A stretch of 64,000 bases of DNA, taken from NCBI GenBank assembly GCA_002375495.1, contig DFLU01000013.1, positions 12,007 to 76,006 on the forward strand, in the 5' to 3' direction. The position numbers were made by a program, and so were the translations under genes. Origin of the DNA: Flavobacteriaceae bacterium UBA3611. GTDB taxonomy: Bacteria; Bacteroidota; Bacteroidia; Flavobacteriales; Flavobacteriaceae. Positions 1 to 7,588 of this stretch are shown here, one piece after another (positions within the stretch are counted from its first letter, which is position 1; every line of letters begins with the position of its first letter). The notes beneath the pieces were generated by a model, which was not told where the DNA came from, ran no database searches, and was given only the letters and a program-made list of their open reading frames with translations.

Positions 1-56
1 CCACACCTTAGACGAAGGGATTTGGAATTTGGAATTTATATTTTCTTACGTAAAGG

Positions 57-1037
57 TTAGTCTTTATAAAGCACCTTCTTAACCGCCTTAATCACATCGT
101 TGCTATTGGGCAGCCATTCTTCCAAGAGCACTGGTGAATAAGGGGCAGGTGTATCTGCCGTGTTCAACTTCACAATAGGAGCATCTAGATAGTCGAATAC
201 TTGGCTTTGCACTTGGTAGGTAATTTCGGTAGCTACATTTCCAAAAGGCCATGCCTCTTCTAGAATCACCAAACGGTTGGTTTTCTTTACCGATTCCATA
301 ATTGCGTTATGGTCCATTGGGCGCACGGTTCGAAGATCGATGATTTCACACTCAATACCCTCTTTGGCCAGTTCATCTGCCGCTTTATAGGCTTCTTTAA
401 TAATTTTTCCGAAGGAAACAATGGTCACATCGGTTCCTTTTCGTTTGATATCAGCTACCCCGAGTGGGATTAGGTATTCTCCTTCTGGCACTTCTCCCTT
501 GTCACCATACATCTGTTCACTTTCCATAAAAATAACCGGATCGTCATCACGGATGGCACTTTTTAGTAATCCTTTGGCATCGGCTGGGTTACTTGGCACC
601 ACCACTTTCAGTCCTGGGGTATTAGCGTACCAACTTTCAAAAGCTTGGGAGTGGGTAGCTGCTAGCTGACCTGCAGAGGCGGTTGGCCCTCTAAATACGA
701 TAGGACATTTTAATTGGCCCCCGCTCATCTGTCTGATTTTTGCGGCGTTATTAATGATCTGGTCTATCCCTACCAACGAGAAGTTAAACGTCATGAACTC
801 TACAATAGGTCTGTTTCCGGTCATGGTAGAACCGATGGCAACACCCGCAAAGCCCAATTCTGAAATTGGAGTATCGATCACGCGCTTCGCGCCAAACTCA
901 TCCAACATTCCCTTACTGGCCTTATAGGCACCATTGTATTCGGCAACTTCTTCTCCCATCAGGTAAATGGCTTCATCGCGACGCATCTCTTCGCTCATAG
1001 CTTCACAAATGGCTTCTCTAAATTGGATTGTTTTCAT
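57..1037 (-). CDS. pdhB: Pyruvate dehydrogenase E1 component, beta subunit
   Basis: This 326-residue protein matches the beta subunit of the heterotetrameric pyruvate dehydrogenase E1, which binds thiamine diphosphate together with the alpha subunit and decarboxylates pyruvate for acetyl-CoA formation in the cytoplasm. Family features seen: the N-terminal TIQFREAICEAMSEEMRRD segment, the ISELGFAGVAIGSTMTGNRPIVEFM block, and a C-terminal transketolase-type domain with VSFGKIIKEAY and IIDLRTVRPMD. The length is normal (about 325). It starts at an ATG. A TAnnTTTG-type box lies 43 bases upstream. The next gene, etfB, is divergent. The partner alpha subunit is not in the window. A branched-chain 2-oxoacid dehydrogenase beta subunit is the alternative but the motifs fit pyruvate better. 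Confidence 0.92.
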   Translation of the reverse strand: MKTIQFREAICEAMSEEMRRDEAIYLMGEEVAEYNGAYKASKGMLDEFGAKRVIDTPISELGFAGVAIGSTMTGNRPIVEFMTFNFSLVGIDQIINNAAKIRQMSGGQLKCPIVFRGPTASAGQLAATHSQAFESWYANTPGLKVVVPSNPADAKGLLKSAIRDDDPVIFMESEQMYGDKGEVPEGEYLIPLGVADIKRKGTDVTIVSFGKIIKEAYKAADELAKEGIECEIIDLRTVRPMDHNAIMESVKKTNRLVILEEAWPFGNVATEITYQVQSQVFDYLDAPIVKLNTADTPAPYSPVLLEEWLPNSNDVIKAVKKVLYKD

Positions 1038-1079
1038 GTATTGTTACTTTTCGTTCTGTAGCTGTGGTAATATTGAAAA

Positions 1080-1087
1080 CAAAAATA
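1080..1087 (-). promoter_or_regulatory. Candidate -7 box of pdhB (TATTTTTG)
   Basis: Read on the minus strand this is TATTTTTG, a full match to the Bacteroidota -7 consensus TAnnTTTG, 43 bases before the pdhB ATG. No well-spaced TTG box is visible upstream, so the call is tentative. Confidence 0.45.
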
Positions 1088-1146
1088 ATATTATTTAAGA
1101 GTACTCTGCACATCAACAGACAAATTATTGAAAAGGTTTAAAATTT

Positions 1147-1164
1147 TACTATGCATGCATAGTA
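1147..1164. promoter_or_regulatory. 18-bp perfect palindrome, candidate operator of etfBA
   Basis: TACTATGCATGCATAGTA is a perfect 18-bp palindrome lying just upstream of the etfB -7 box, over the expected -33 region. A closely related sequence (15 of 18 columns the same) sits in the same place in front of the fadL-like gene near 49056-49079. Position and symmetry fit a dimeric repressor or activator, for example a TetR-type fatty-acid regulator. The identity of the regulator is inference. Confidence 0.7.
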
Positions 1165-1182
1165 TTTTTGAATTATATTTGG

Positions 1183-1190
1183 TATCTTTG
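1183..1190 (+). promoter_or_regulatory. Candidate -7 box of etfBA (TATCTTTG)
   Basis: TATCTTTG matches the Bacteroidota -7 consensus TAnnTTTG and lies 37 bases before the etfB ATG. The palindrome at 1147-1164 occupies the region where the TTG box would be expected. Confidence 0.6.
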
Positions 1191-1226
1191 GCATCCTTAA
1201 AATTTACTCAGCAAAACAGTAGTTAT

Positions 1227-1967
1227 ATGAAGATTTTAGTGTGCATTAGCCACGTTCCAGACACAACCTCGAAGATTAATTTTACCGATGGTGATACCAA
1301 ATTCGATACCAATGGTGTTCAATTTGTGATTAACCCGAATGACGAATTCGGATTAACTCGTGCCATGTGGTTCAAAGAAAAACAAGGTGCCGCTGTGCAT
1401 GTTGCAAATGTAGGTGGCCCAGAAACAGAGCCTACCTTACGAAAAGCTCTTGCCATTGGAGCCGATGAGGCGATTCGTGTAAACACCCCAGCAACAGACG
1501 GGTACAGCGTAGCCAAGCAATTGGCACATGTTGTAAAAGAAGGCGGATACGACCTTGTTATCGGTGGGCGTGAGTCTATAGATTACAACGGTGGAATGGT
1601 ACCAGGGATGGTAGCAAAAATGATCGACGCTAATTTTGTAAATACGTGTATCAGCCTTGAAGTTGAAGGCGAAAGCGCTACGGCCATTCGAGAAATTGAT
1701 GGTGGTAAAGAAACGATAAGCACGAAGTTACCATTAGTAGTTGGAGGACAAAAAGGCTTGGTGGAAGAAAGTGACCTTCGCATCCCGAACATGCGGGGTA
1801 TCATGCAAGCACGTTCAAAACCATTACACGTAAAAGAACCTGTTGACGCGACTGCCGAAACCAACACCAATACTTTTGAAAAACCAGCACCAAAAGGAGC
1901 TGTGAAATTAGTAGATACCGTAGACGAGTTAGTCGATTTATTACACAACGAAGCAAAAGTAATTTAA
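1227..1967 (+). CDS. etfB: Electron transfer flavoprotein beta subunit
   Basis: 246-residue EtfB, the AMP-binding subunit of the flavoprotein that takes electrons from acyl-CoA dehydrogenases and passes them to ETF:quinone oxidoreductase. It starts MKILVCISHVPDT, the normal EtfB N-terminus. The frame is open upstream to a TTG at 1128, but that 33-residue extension is not part of the family and would span the promoter and the palindrome, so ATG 1227 is chosen. The signature segments GGRESIDYNGGMVPGMVA and LPLVVGGQKGLVEESDLRIPNMRGIMQA are present. It is followed by etfA after 82 bases that hold a hairpin. The likely role is in beta-oxidation of fatty acids and amino-acid catabolism. Confidence 0.95.
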   Translation: MKILVCISHVPDTTSKINFTDGDTKFDTNGVQFVINPNDEFGLTRAMWFKEKQGAAVHVANVGGPETEPTLRKALAIGADEAIRVNTPATDGYSVAKQLAHVVKEGGYDLVIGGRESIDYNGGMVPGMVAKMIDANFVNTCISLEVEGESATAIREIDGGKETISTKLPLVVGGQKGLVEESDLRIPNMRGIMQARSKPLHVKEPVDATAETNTNTFEKPAPKGAVKLVDTVDELVDLLHNEAKVI

Positions 1968-2049
1968 CAATTAAGAGACTTAAGTTGTGAGACTTGAAAA
2001 TTCAAGCTCACATTCTAAAATCTTAAATCTAATATCTTAAATCTTACAC
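1968..2049 (+). repeat. etfB-etfA intergenic spacer with hairpin and short direct repeats
   Basis: The spacer contains GTGAGACTTGAA (1987-1998) and TTCAAGCTCAC (2001-2011), an 11-bp stem with one bulged base and a 2-base gap. It is followed by two copies of ATCTTAAATCT separated by a few bases. There is no T-run, so this is unlikely to be a terminator. It resembles the degenerate repetitive filler often seen between flavobacterial genes. It may stabilise or process the mRNA, or be a decayed dispersed repeat. Confidence 0.5.
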
Positions 2050-3018
2050 ATGTCAGTTTTAGTATACACAGAATCCGAAAATGGATCGTTTAAAAAAATA
2101 GCCCACGAAGCTGTTTCTTACGCAAAAGGAATCGCAGATGCCATGGGCACCACAGTAACAGCCGTTGCTGTAAACGCAGGTGATAGCTCTGAATTAGGAA
2201 CCTATGGTGCTTCTAAAGTATTGGAAGTTTCTAATGATAAGCTTCAAAACTTCAATGCGGAAGCCTATGCAGATGTACTTGCACAAGCTGTTAAAAACGA
2301 AGGGGCCAAAGTAGTTGTGCTTACCTCAAGTGCCAACAGCAAGTTTATGGCACCCTTGGTAGCTGTAAATTTGGAAGCAGGATATGTTCCTAATGTAACC
2401 GAACTACCTTCTTCAACTGAACCATTTACGGTAAAGCACAGCGTTTTTACCAACAAGGCATTTTCGAATACTGAAATCAATACTGATACGAAAGTAGTAG
2501 GACTTGCTAAAAATGCCTACGGAATTAAGGAGAATCCAACTTCGGCCAGTACTGAGGCGTTTTCCCCATCGCTTGCTGAAGATGATTTTTCAACCGAGGT
2601 AGTTTCCGTAGATAAAGCAACAGACAAAGTAACCATTGCCGATGCTGAAATTGTAGTTTCTGCCGGTCGCGGAATGAAAGGTCCTGAAAATTGGGGCATG
2701 ATTGAAGAGCTTGCTGAAACACTGGGTGCAGCTACCGCTTGCTCAAAACCCGTTAGTGACATGGGCTGGAGACCCCACGGAGAGCACGTTGGGCAAACCG
2801 GAAAACCAGTAGCTTCTAACCTTTATATTGCCATTGGAATTTCTGGAGCCATCCAGCATTTGGCAGGAATTAATGCTTCCAAAACCAAAGTGGTGATCAA
2901 TAACGATCCCGAGGCACCTTTCTTTAAGGCAGCCGATTATGGTATTGTGGGCGATGCTTTTGAAGTGGTTCCACAGTTGGTTGAAAAATTGAAAGCATTT
3001 AAAGCTGCAAACGGATAA
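2050..3018 (+). CDS. etfA: Electron transfer flavoprotein alpha subunit
   Basis: 322-residue EtfA, the FAD-binding subunit that pairs with EtfB. The C-terminal half has the FAD domain: GRGMKGPENWGMIEELAETL (about residues 203-222), MGWRPHGEHVGQTGKPV and the IAIGISGAIQHLAGI helix. This is close to the usual sequence and length for the family. It is co-transcribed with etfB and ends at a strong terminator (3027-3053). Reading frame and start (ATG, MSVLVYTES) are clear. Confidence 0.95.
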   Translation: MSVLVYTESENGSFKKIAHEAVSYAKGIADAMGTTVTAVAVNAGDSSELGTYGASKVLEVSNDKLQNFNAEAYADVLAQAVKNEGAKVVVLTSSANSKFMAPLVAVNLEAGYVPNVTELPSSTEPFTVKHSVFTNKAFSNTEINTDTKVVGLAKNAYGIKENPTSASTEAFSPSLAEDDFSTEVVSVDKATDKVTIADAEIVVSAGRGMKGPENWGMIEELAETLGAATACSKPVSDMGWRPHGEHVGQTGKPVASNLYIAIGISGAIQHLAGINASKTKVVINNDPEAPFFKAADYGIVGDAFEVVPQLVEKLKAFKAANG

Positions 3019-3026
3019 AATTTTTG

Positions 3027-3053
3027 CCCTCCCCTATTCGGGAGGGTTTTTTA
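3027..3053 (+). terminator. Rho-independent terminator of etfBA
   Basis: CCCTCCC (3027-3033) pairs with GGGAGGG (3040-3046) around a 6-base loop, followed by a run of T. It starts 8 bases after the etfA stop. Confidence 0.9.
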
Positions 3054-3185
3054 TTTTTCTTCGGAAGGATGTACGTCTGTTTTGATGTGCTCGAAGGCAT
3101 CTACTGGAAATCCTAAAATCCATCGATAGCTTTGGTTTTTTAATTCGTTTGCGCCTGATTATCTTTCCCATTCCATTTATTGTGG

Positions 3186-3193
3186 TATTTTTG
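3186..3193 (+). promoter_or_regulatory. Candidate -7 box upstream of the bifunctional nuclease gene
   Basis: TATTTTTG matches TAnnTTTG and lies 21 bases before the ATG at 3215. No correctly spaced TTG box is obvious. Confidence 0.4.
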
Positions 3194-3214
3194 CTCCATC
3201 ACTGTTTTTAAACC

Positions 3215-3841
3215 ATGAGCCTAGTTCGCTTAAACATAAAAGGAATTTCGTATAGCCAAACCCAAAATGGCGCCTATGCGCTTATTTTGAATGAAGTAGA
3301 TGGCGAACGAAAACTCCCTATCGTAATTGGCGCCTTTGAAGCCCAATCTATTGCCATTGCACTCGAAAAAGAGATCAAACCTCCTAGACCCCTTACCCAC
3401 GATTTATTCAAAAATTTTGCAGATCGGTTTGCCATTGTCGTAAAACAGGTGATTATCCACAAATTGGTTGATGGCGTTTTTTATTCTAGTATAATTTGTG
3501 AGCGGGACAATCTAGAGGAAATTATAGATGCGCGCACTAGTGACGCTATTGCATTGGCACTTCGTTTTAAAGCACCCATTTTTACCTATAAAACTATTTT
3601 GGAAAAAGCTGGGATTTACTTAAAAACGACGCCTTCCAAAAAGAAGAAAATTTCCGAAGCAGAAGAAGCAATCCTCGAAGAGCTTATTTTAGGGGAAGAT
3701 GCAGAATCTGCCCCTCAGAAAAAAGAAGATTTCTCTAAGTTTACGGGAAAAGAATTGAATGCCATGCTAGATGAAGCCGTTGCCAATGAAGATTACGAGC
3801 GTGCCGCAAGAATTCGGGATGAAATTTCAAAAAGAGAGTGA
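3215..3841 (+). CDS. Bifunctional nuclease (BFN/DUF151) with C-terminal UVR motif
   Basis: 208 residues. The N-terminal part (about 1-135) matches the bifunctional nuclease / DUF151 family: RKLPIVIGAFEAQSIAIALE, then PLTHDLFKNFADRF and ARTSDAIALALRFKAPIF. The C-terminal 35 residues (LDEAVANEDYERAARIRDEI) form a UVR motif like those of UvrB and UvrC, which mediates protein contacts. This BFN-UVR arrangement is common in Bacteroidota. Plant relatives have RNase and DNase activity; the bacterial role is not settled. The nucleoside transporter gene follows after 22 bases, so the two probably form an operon. Confidence 0.85.
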   Translation: MSLVRLNIKGISYSQTQNGAYALILNEVDGERKLPIVIGAFEAQSIAIALEKEIKPPRPLTHDLFKNFADRFAIVVKQVIIHKLVDGVFYSSIICERDNLEEIIDARTSDAIALALRFKAPIFTYKTILEKAGIYLKTTPSKKKKISEAEEAILEELILGEDAESAPQKKEDFSKFTGKELNAMLDEAVANEDYERAARIRDEISKRE

Positions 3842-3863
3842 TCAACTCAGGCCATTTTAATTT

Positions 3864-5594
3864 ATGAAACACTTTCAAAAAATTGCGCTATCTATCATCT
3901 TTCTAGGATGTTTTTTTAGCGGACTCGCACAAACCGTCGAAAAAAAATGGAGCGTTACTTCTATAGAAAATACAACGGGCCAATCTGTGTACCCCATTTC
4001 TGAAGAAGATTATTTTTTACTGAAAGATGGCTCCTTCACTTACAATATTATAGCAAAAGACAGTCTAAAAGCCAGTGGAGATTACATGCTGCAAAACGAT
4101 TTGCTGGTGCTTTTTTACGATTCACCGAAAGATTCTATCCGCCGATTTAGAATCACACAAAAAACAGACAGCACCCTAGTTTTTACTGAAAATGATATCA
4201 CCTATTCATTTATCGACACCGACAAAACTAATCTAGCAGCAGTAGATGAAGTCCCTATTACTGCAGGCACCAATGATGTGATTCCGTCACAGGGATTTTC
4301 AGTAAACAGCCTTTGGCGTGGTGTTTTAGGAATGTTCACTCTCTTGCTTATCGCCTTTCTTTTTAGTGCCAATCGCAAAGCAATTAATTGGCATACAGTG
4401 GGGCTCGGACTCGCATTTCAGATTGTGATTGCCATTGGGGTACTAAAAGTGCCTTTTATTCAAAATATATTTGATTTCGTTGGTAAAATTTTCGTGAAGA
4501 TTCTCGAATTTACCCAAGCAGGAAGTAAGTTTTTATTCGAAGGGTTGGTAGTAGACATGGATACATTTGGCTTTATTTTCGCTTTCCAAGTACTTCCTAC
4601 CATTATTTTCTTTTCTGCCTTAACCTCTGTACTATTTTACTTAGGCGTCATACAAAAAGTGGTAAAAGCCTTTGGTTGGTTGCTTTCAAAATTGCTGAAA
4701 ATTTCTGGGGCAGAGAGTTTGAGCGTTGCCGGAAATATCTTTTTAGGACAAACCGAAGCGCCCTTGCTTATTAAAGCCTACCTGGAAAAGATGAACAAGA
4801 GCGAAATGCTGTTGGTGATGATTGGTGGTATGGCCACCGTAGCCGGCGCCGTATTGGCTGCATATATCGGTTTTCTAGGAGGAGACGACCCAGCACTGCG
4901 CTTGGTTTTTGCGAAACACTTGCTTGCTGCTTCGGTAATGGCAGCACCCGGGGCTATCGTGATTTCAAAAATACTATACCCGCAAACCGAAGAAATAAAC
5001 ACAGACGTACATGTTTCTTCAGAAAAAATAGGTTCCAATTTATTAGATGCGATTGCAAATGGTACTACAGAAGGGTTAAAATTAGCTGTAAATGTGGGTG
5101 CCATGTTACTAGTTTTTGTAGCATTTATTGCCCTTTTTAATGGAATTTTAGGCTGGATTGGAGATGTAACCTCATTTAACGATTGGATGGCAGCCAATTC
5201 CTCCTATCCAGAACTTTCGCTAGAAGCCATACTCGGAACCGTTTTTGCCCCCCTGATGTGGCTTATTGGTGTTGCTGAAGAAGATATGATGATGATGGGA
5301 CAGTTGTTAGGGATAAAACTAGCAGCAAGTGAATTTGTAGGGTATATCCAGTTGGCCGAACTAAAGAACACCAGCAATGCGATGCATTTAACGTACGAGA
5401 AGTCGATTATTATGGCAACCTATATGCTCTGCGGATTTGCAAATTTTGCCTCTATCGGAATTCAGATTGGCGGTATTGGATCTTTGGCTCCGGGGCAACG
5501 TAAGATACTTTCTAAATTTGGAATGCGTGCATTGCTTGGAGGAACGATCGCGTCACTTATTTCTGCAGCAATCGCAGGTATGATTATCGGTTAA
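3864..5594 (+). CDS. NupC-type Na+/nucleoside symporter with exported N-terminal domain
   Basis: 576 residues. Residues 1-22 look like a signal peptide (FLGCFFSGLAQ). Residues 23 to about 125 form a soluble, beta-rich lipocalin-like region (KWSVTSIENTTGQ, LKDGSFTYNIIAKDS). From about 150 onward is a concentrative nucleoside transporter domain: many membrane segments, the conserved GQTEAPLLIKAYL motif and the VAEEDMMMMGQLLG segment near the C-terminus. Ordinary bacterial NupC proteins are about 400 residues, so the extra 150 are an addition. The predicted task is uptake of nucleosides across the inner membrane. The exported domain would face the periplasm. thyA lies nearby, which fits nucleoside salvage. 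Confidence 0.87.
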   Translation: MKHFQKIALSIIFLGCFFSGLAQTVEKKWSVTSIENTTGQSVYPISEEDYFLLKDGSFTYNIIAKDSLKASGDYMLQNDLLVLFYDSPKDSIRRFRITQKTDSTLVFTENDITYSFIDTDKTNLAAVDEVPITAGTNDVIPSQGFSVNSLWRGVLGMFTLLLIAFLFSANRKAINWHTVGLGLAFQIVIAIGVLKVPFIQNIFDFVGKIFVKILEFTQAGSKFLFEGLVVDMDTFGFIFAFQVLPTIIFFSALTSVLFYLGVIQKVVKAFGWLLSKLLKISGAESLSVAGNIFLGQTEAPLLIKAYLEKMNKSEMLLVMIGGMATVAGAVLAAYIGFLGGDDPALRLVFAKHLLAASVMAAPGAIVISKILYPQTEEINTDVHVSSEKIGSNLLDAIANGTTEGLKLAVNVGAMLLVFVAFIALFNGILGWIGDVTSFNDWMAANSSYPELSLEAILGTVFAPLMWLIGVAEEDMMMMGQLLGIKLAASEFVGYIQLAELKNTSNAMHLTYEKSIIMATYMLCGFANFASIGIQIGGIGSLAPGQRKILSKFGMRALLGGTIASLISAAIAGMIIG

Positions 5595-5599
5595 CAATT

Positions 5600-5968
5600 T
5601 TAGCGTTCAATTTTTACGATAGTATTCGCCCAGTCCTTGGCCTCATCTACCGTTTTAAAATAACTAAACGAGCCCTCAAACAACTGTTGTTCACTCGTAG
5701 CCTCTTGCCGCACTTCATCTTCTTGCGAAACTATGGCAAGCCCAACCATAACTTTCGGATTTATTGCAGTGTATGCTCTCGGGTCTATGTTTGAAGCAAA
5801 TTCACGATTCGAAATAAAAACAAATTTACGACGATCATAATGCCTGTATGCATACGACATAATTTCATGAGCCGCTGGTTCTGAAATACCATCTCCCTTT
5901 AGTTTGAATACCAAATAATTTGGGTAACATTTCATCGGTCCATGGGGCGTTTCGTATACTGCTTCCAT
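5600..5968 (-). CDS. Small cytosolic protein, STAS/SEC14-like (SpoIIAA-like)
   Basis: 122 residues, no signal peptide or membrane segment. The pattern (YLVFKLKGDGISEPAAHEIM, then RRKFVFISNRE, then KVMVGLAIVSQ, then FKTVDEAKDWANTIVK) resembles the SpoIIAA-like/STAS-SEC14 small proteins of Bacteroidota, whose function is unknown. It converges with the nupC-like gene, with only 5 bases between the two stops. The assignment rests on overall pattern only. Confidence 0.6.
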   Translation of the reverse strand: MEAVYETPHGPMKCYPNYLVFKLKGDGISEPAAHEIMSYAYRHYDRRKFVFISNREFASNIDPRAYTAINPKVMVGLAIVSQEDEVRQEATSEQQLFEGSFSYFKTVDEAKDWANTIVKIER

Positions 5969-6103
5969 TTGTGTATTAGTTTGGTCCTATTAAATATACG
6001 CAAAAAAGCAAAACGTTAATAACTTATAATAAATGAATTAATTTTCAGTTTCAATAACAGCTGCTCTTTTTTACATTTATCCTTCCAAAAATTACGATTT
6101 AAA

Positions 6104-6955
6104 ATGAAGCAATACCACGATTTAGTTAAGCACGTTCTGGAAAATGGCAATGAAAAAAGTGATCGAACAGGTACTGGCACCAAAAGTGTGTTCGGCTATC
6201 AAATGCGGTTCGATCTTAGCGAAGGCTTCCCGATGGTGACTACCAAGAAATTGCACTTAAAGTCTATCATTTATGAATTGCTTTGGTTTTTAAATGGCGA
6301 TACCAATATAAAATACCTACAAGAAAACGGAGTACGCATATGGAATGAGTGGGCCGACGAAGACGGAAACCTAGGACCTGTATATGGTCACCAATGGCGA
6401 AATTGGAACAGCGAGGAAATTGACCAGATAACAGAAATTATTAAAACCCTTAAATCGAATCCAGACAGCAGACGCATGTTGGTAAGCGCGTGGAACCCGA
6501 GTGTACTTCCCAACACCGCAATACCCTTTTCTGAAAATGTAGCGAATGGTAAAGCTGCTTTACCTCCTTGCCACGCTTTTTTTCAATTTTACGTGAGCGC
6601 ACCAGAGACCCCTGGCGATGAAAGTACCCGAAAACTATCCTGCCAATTATACCAACGCAGTGCTGATATTTTCTTGGGAGTACCATTCAATATTGCGTCC
6701 TATGCCCTACTCACTATGATGATGGCTCAAGTGTGCGGCTACCAAGCAGGTGACTTTGTACATACTTTTGGCGATGCCCATATTTACAGCAATCACGTAG
6801 ACCAATTAGAGTTACAATTATCTCGAGATATACGTCCGTTACCAAAAATGTTGTTAAATCCTGAGGTAAAAGACATTTTTGGCTTTAAATTTGATGACTT
6901 TACGTTAGTTGACTATAATCCCCACCCGCACATTAAAGGTGCAGTTGCGGTATAA
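6104..6955 (+). CDS. thyA: Thymidylate synthase
   Basis: 283 residues. It converts dUMP to dTMP with 5,10-methylene-tetrahydrofolate. Visible motifs: SDRTGTGTKSVFGYQMRF at the N-terminus, DSRRMLVSAWNP for phosphate binding, the catalytic cysteine C156 in ALPPCHAFFQFYV, and the C-terminal YNPHPHIKGAVAV. It is about 20 residues longer than the E. coli enzyme because of small insertions around the active-site loop, a normal variant. It depends on the folate cycle enzyme FolA, encoded at 16339. A TonB-C-terminal gene begins 10 bases after its stop, so the two may be co-transcribed. Confidence 0.97.
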   Translation: MKQYHDLVKHVLENGNEKSDRTGTGTKSVFGYQMRFDLSEGFPMVTTKKLHLKSIIYELLWFLNGDTNIKYLQENGVRIWNEWADEDGNLGPVYGHQWRNWNSEEIDQITEIIKTLKSNPDSRRMLVSAWNPSVLPNTAIPFSENVANGKAALPPCHAFFQFYVSAPETPGDESTRKLSCQLYQRSADIFLGVPFNIASYALLTMMMAQVCGYQAGDFVHTFGDAHIYSNHVDQLELQLSRDIRPLPKMLLNPEVKDIFGFKFDDFTLVDYNPHPHIKGAVAV

Positions 6956-6965
6956 TTACATAAGA

Positions 6966-7403
6966 ATGATGAAAAACGCCCTACTTATAATTACCCTATT
7001 TATCTCTACATCACTCTTGGCGCAAGAAGAATGGGGAGATGTTCAAAAAAACACCATGACCCTCAAAGAATTGGCGCCAGTATGGCCGGGTTGTGAAAAT
7101 GGCAACGCCTCTCAGCGTGACAATTGTTTTAAGCAAAAATTGGCAACACATATTGCAAAAAATTTCAAATACCCACCTTCTTCATATAAGAACAATGAAC
7201 AAGGCCGTGTTGTTATCGAATTTTTTATTAATGAACAAGGAGCTGTAGATATTAAGAATGTTACTGGCGGTACAGCAGCCCTCCAAGAAGAAGCAAAAAG
7301 AAATATCGGCCTCATCCCTAAAATGAAAAAACCCGGTATGATGGGAGGAAAGCCAAGGGCAATTAAATATACCGTTCCCATTACTTTTAAAACGGGAAAA
7401 TAA
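6966..7403 (+). CDS. Exported TonB C-terminal domain protein
   Basis: 145 residues from the ATG at 6966; a second ATG follows at 6969. The frame is open back into thyA at 6909, but that extension is only overlap with thyA. A signal peptide (LLIITLFISTSLLAQ) is followed by a short linker and a TonB C-terminal-like domain (FKYPPSSYKNNEQGRVVIEFFINEQGAVDIKNV). Two cysteines (WPGCENG and DNCFKQ) come before that domain, a pattern seen in stand-alone Bacteroidota TonB-like proteins. It lacks the long proline-rich stalk of real TonB and is probably periplasmic. A terminator follows. Confidence 0.8.
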   Translation: MMKNALLIITLFISTSLLAQEEWGDVQKNTMTLKELAPVWPGCENGNASQRDNCFKQKLATHIAKNFKYPPSSYKNNEQGRVVIEFFINEQGAVDIKNVTGGTAALQEEAKRNIGLIPKMKKPGMMGGKPRAIKYTVPITFKTGK

Positions 7404-7428
7404 ATCACAATCTATTTCGTGAATCTAC

Positions 7429-7454
7429 AATCGCCTCATTATTTTGAGGCGATT
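7429..7454 (+). terminator. Rho-independent terminator after the TonB-like gene
   Basis: AATCGCCTCA (7429-7438) pairs with TGAGGCGATT (7445-7454) around a 6-base loop, followed by TTGTTTGTTT. The stem is 10 bp and perfect. Confidence 0.85.
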
Positions 7455-7588
7455 TTGTTTGTTTATAGTACTTCGGAAATTTTCTGAATATCAGTTTAAC
7501 ACGGGTTTAACGCCTTCCTTCCCCACAAAAAAGATGCTTTATTGTTATCTTTAAAGAGTCAAAACATTAGTGTTTTGGCACTCTAGTT

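Noticed and set aside
1..56. Short TTTGGAA/TTTGGAATT repetition before the pdhB stop
   Set aside because: Only two copies of a low-complexity AT-rich segment; no feature supported.
1128..1226. 33-residue N-terminal extension of EtfB from a TTG
   Set aside because: It would place the palindrome and promoter inside the gene and the residues are not part of EtfB; ATG 1227 gives the normal start.
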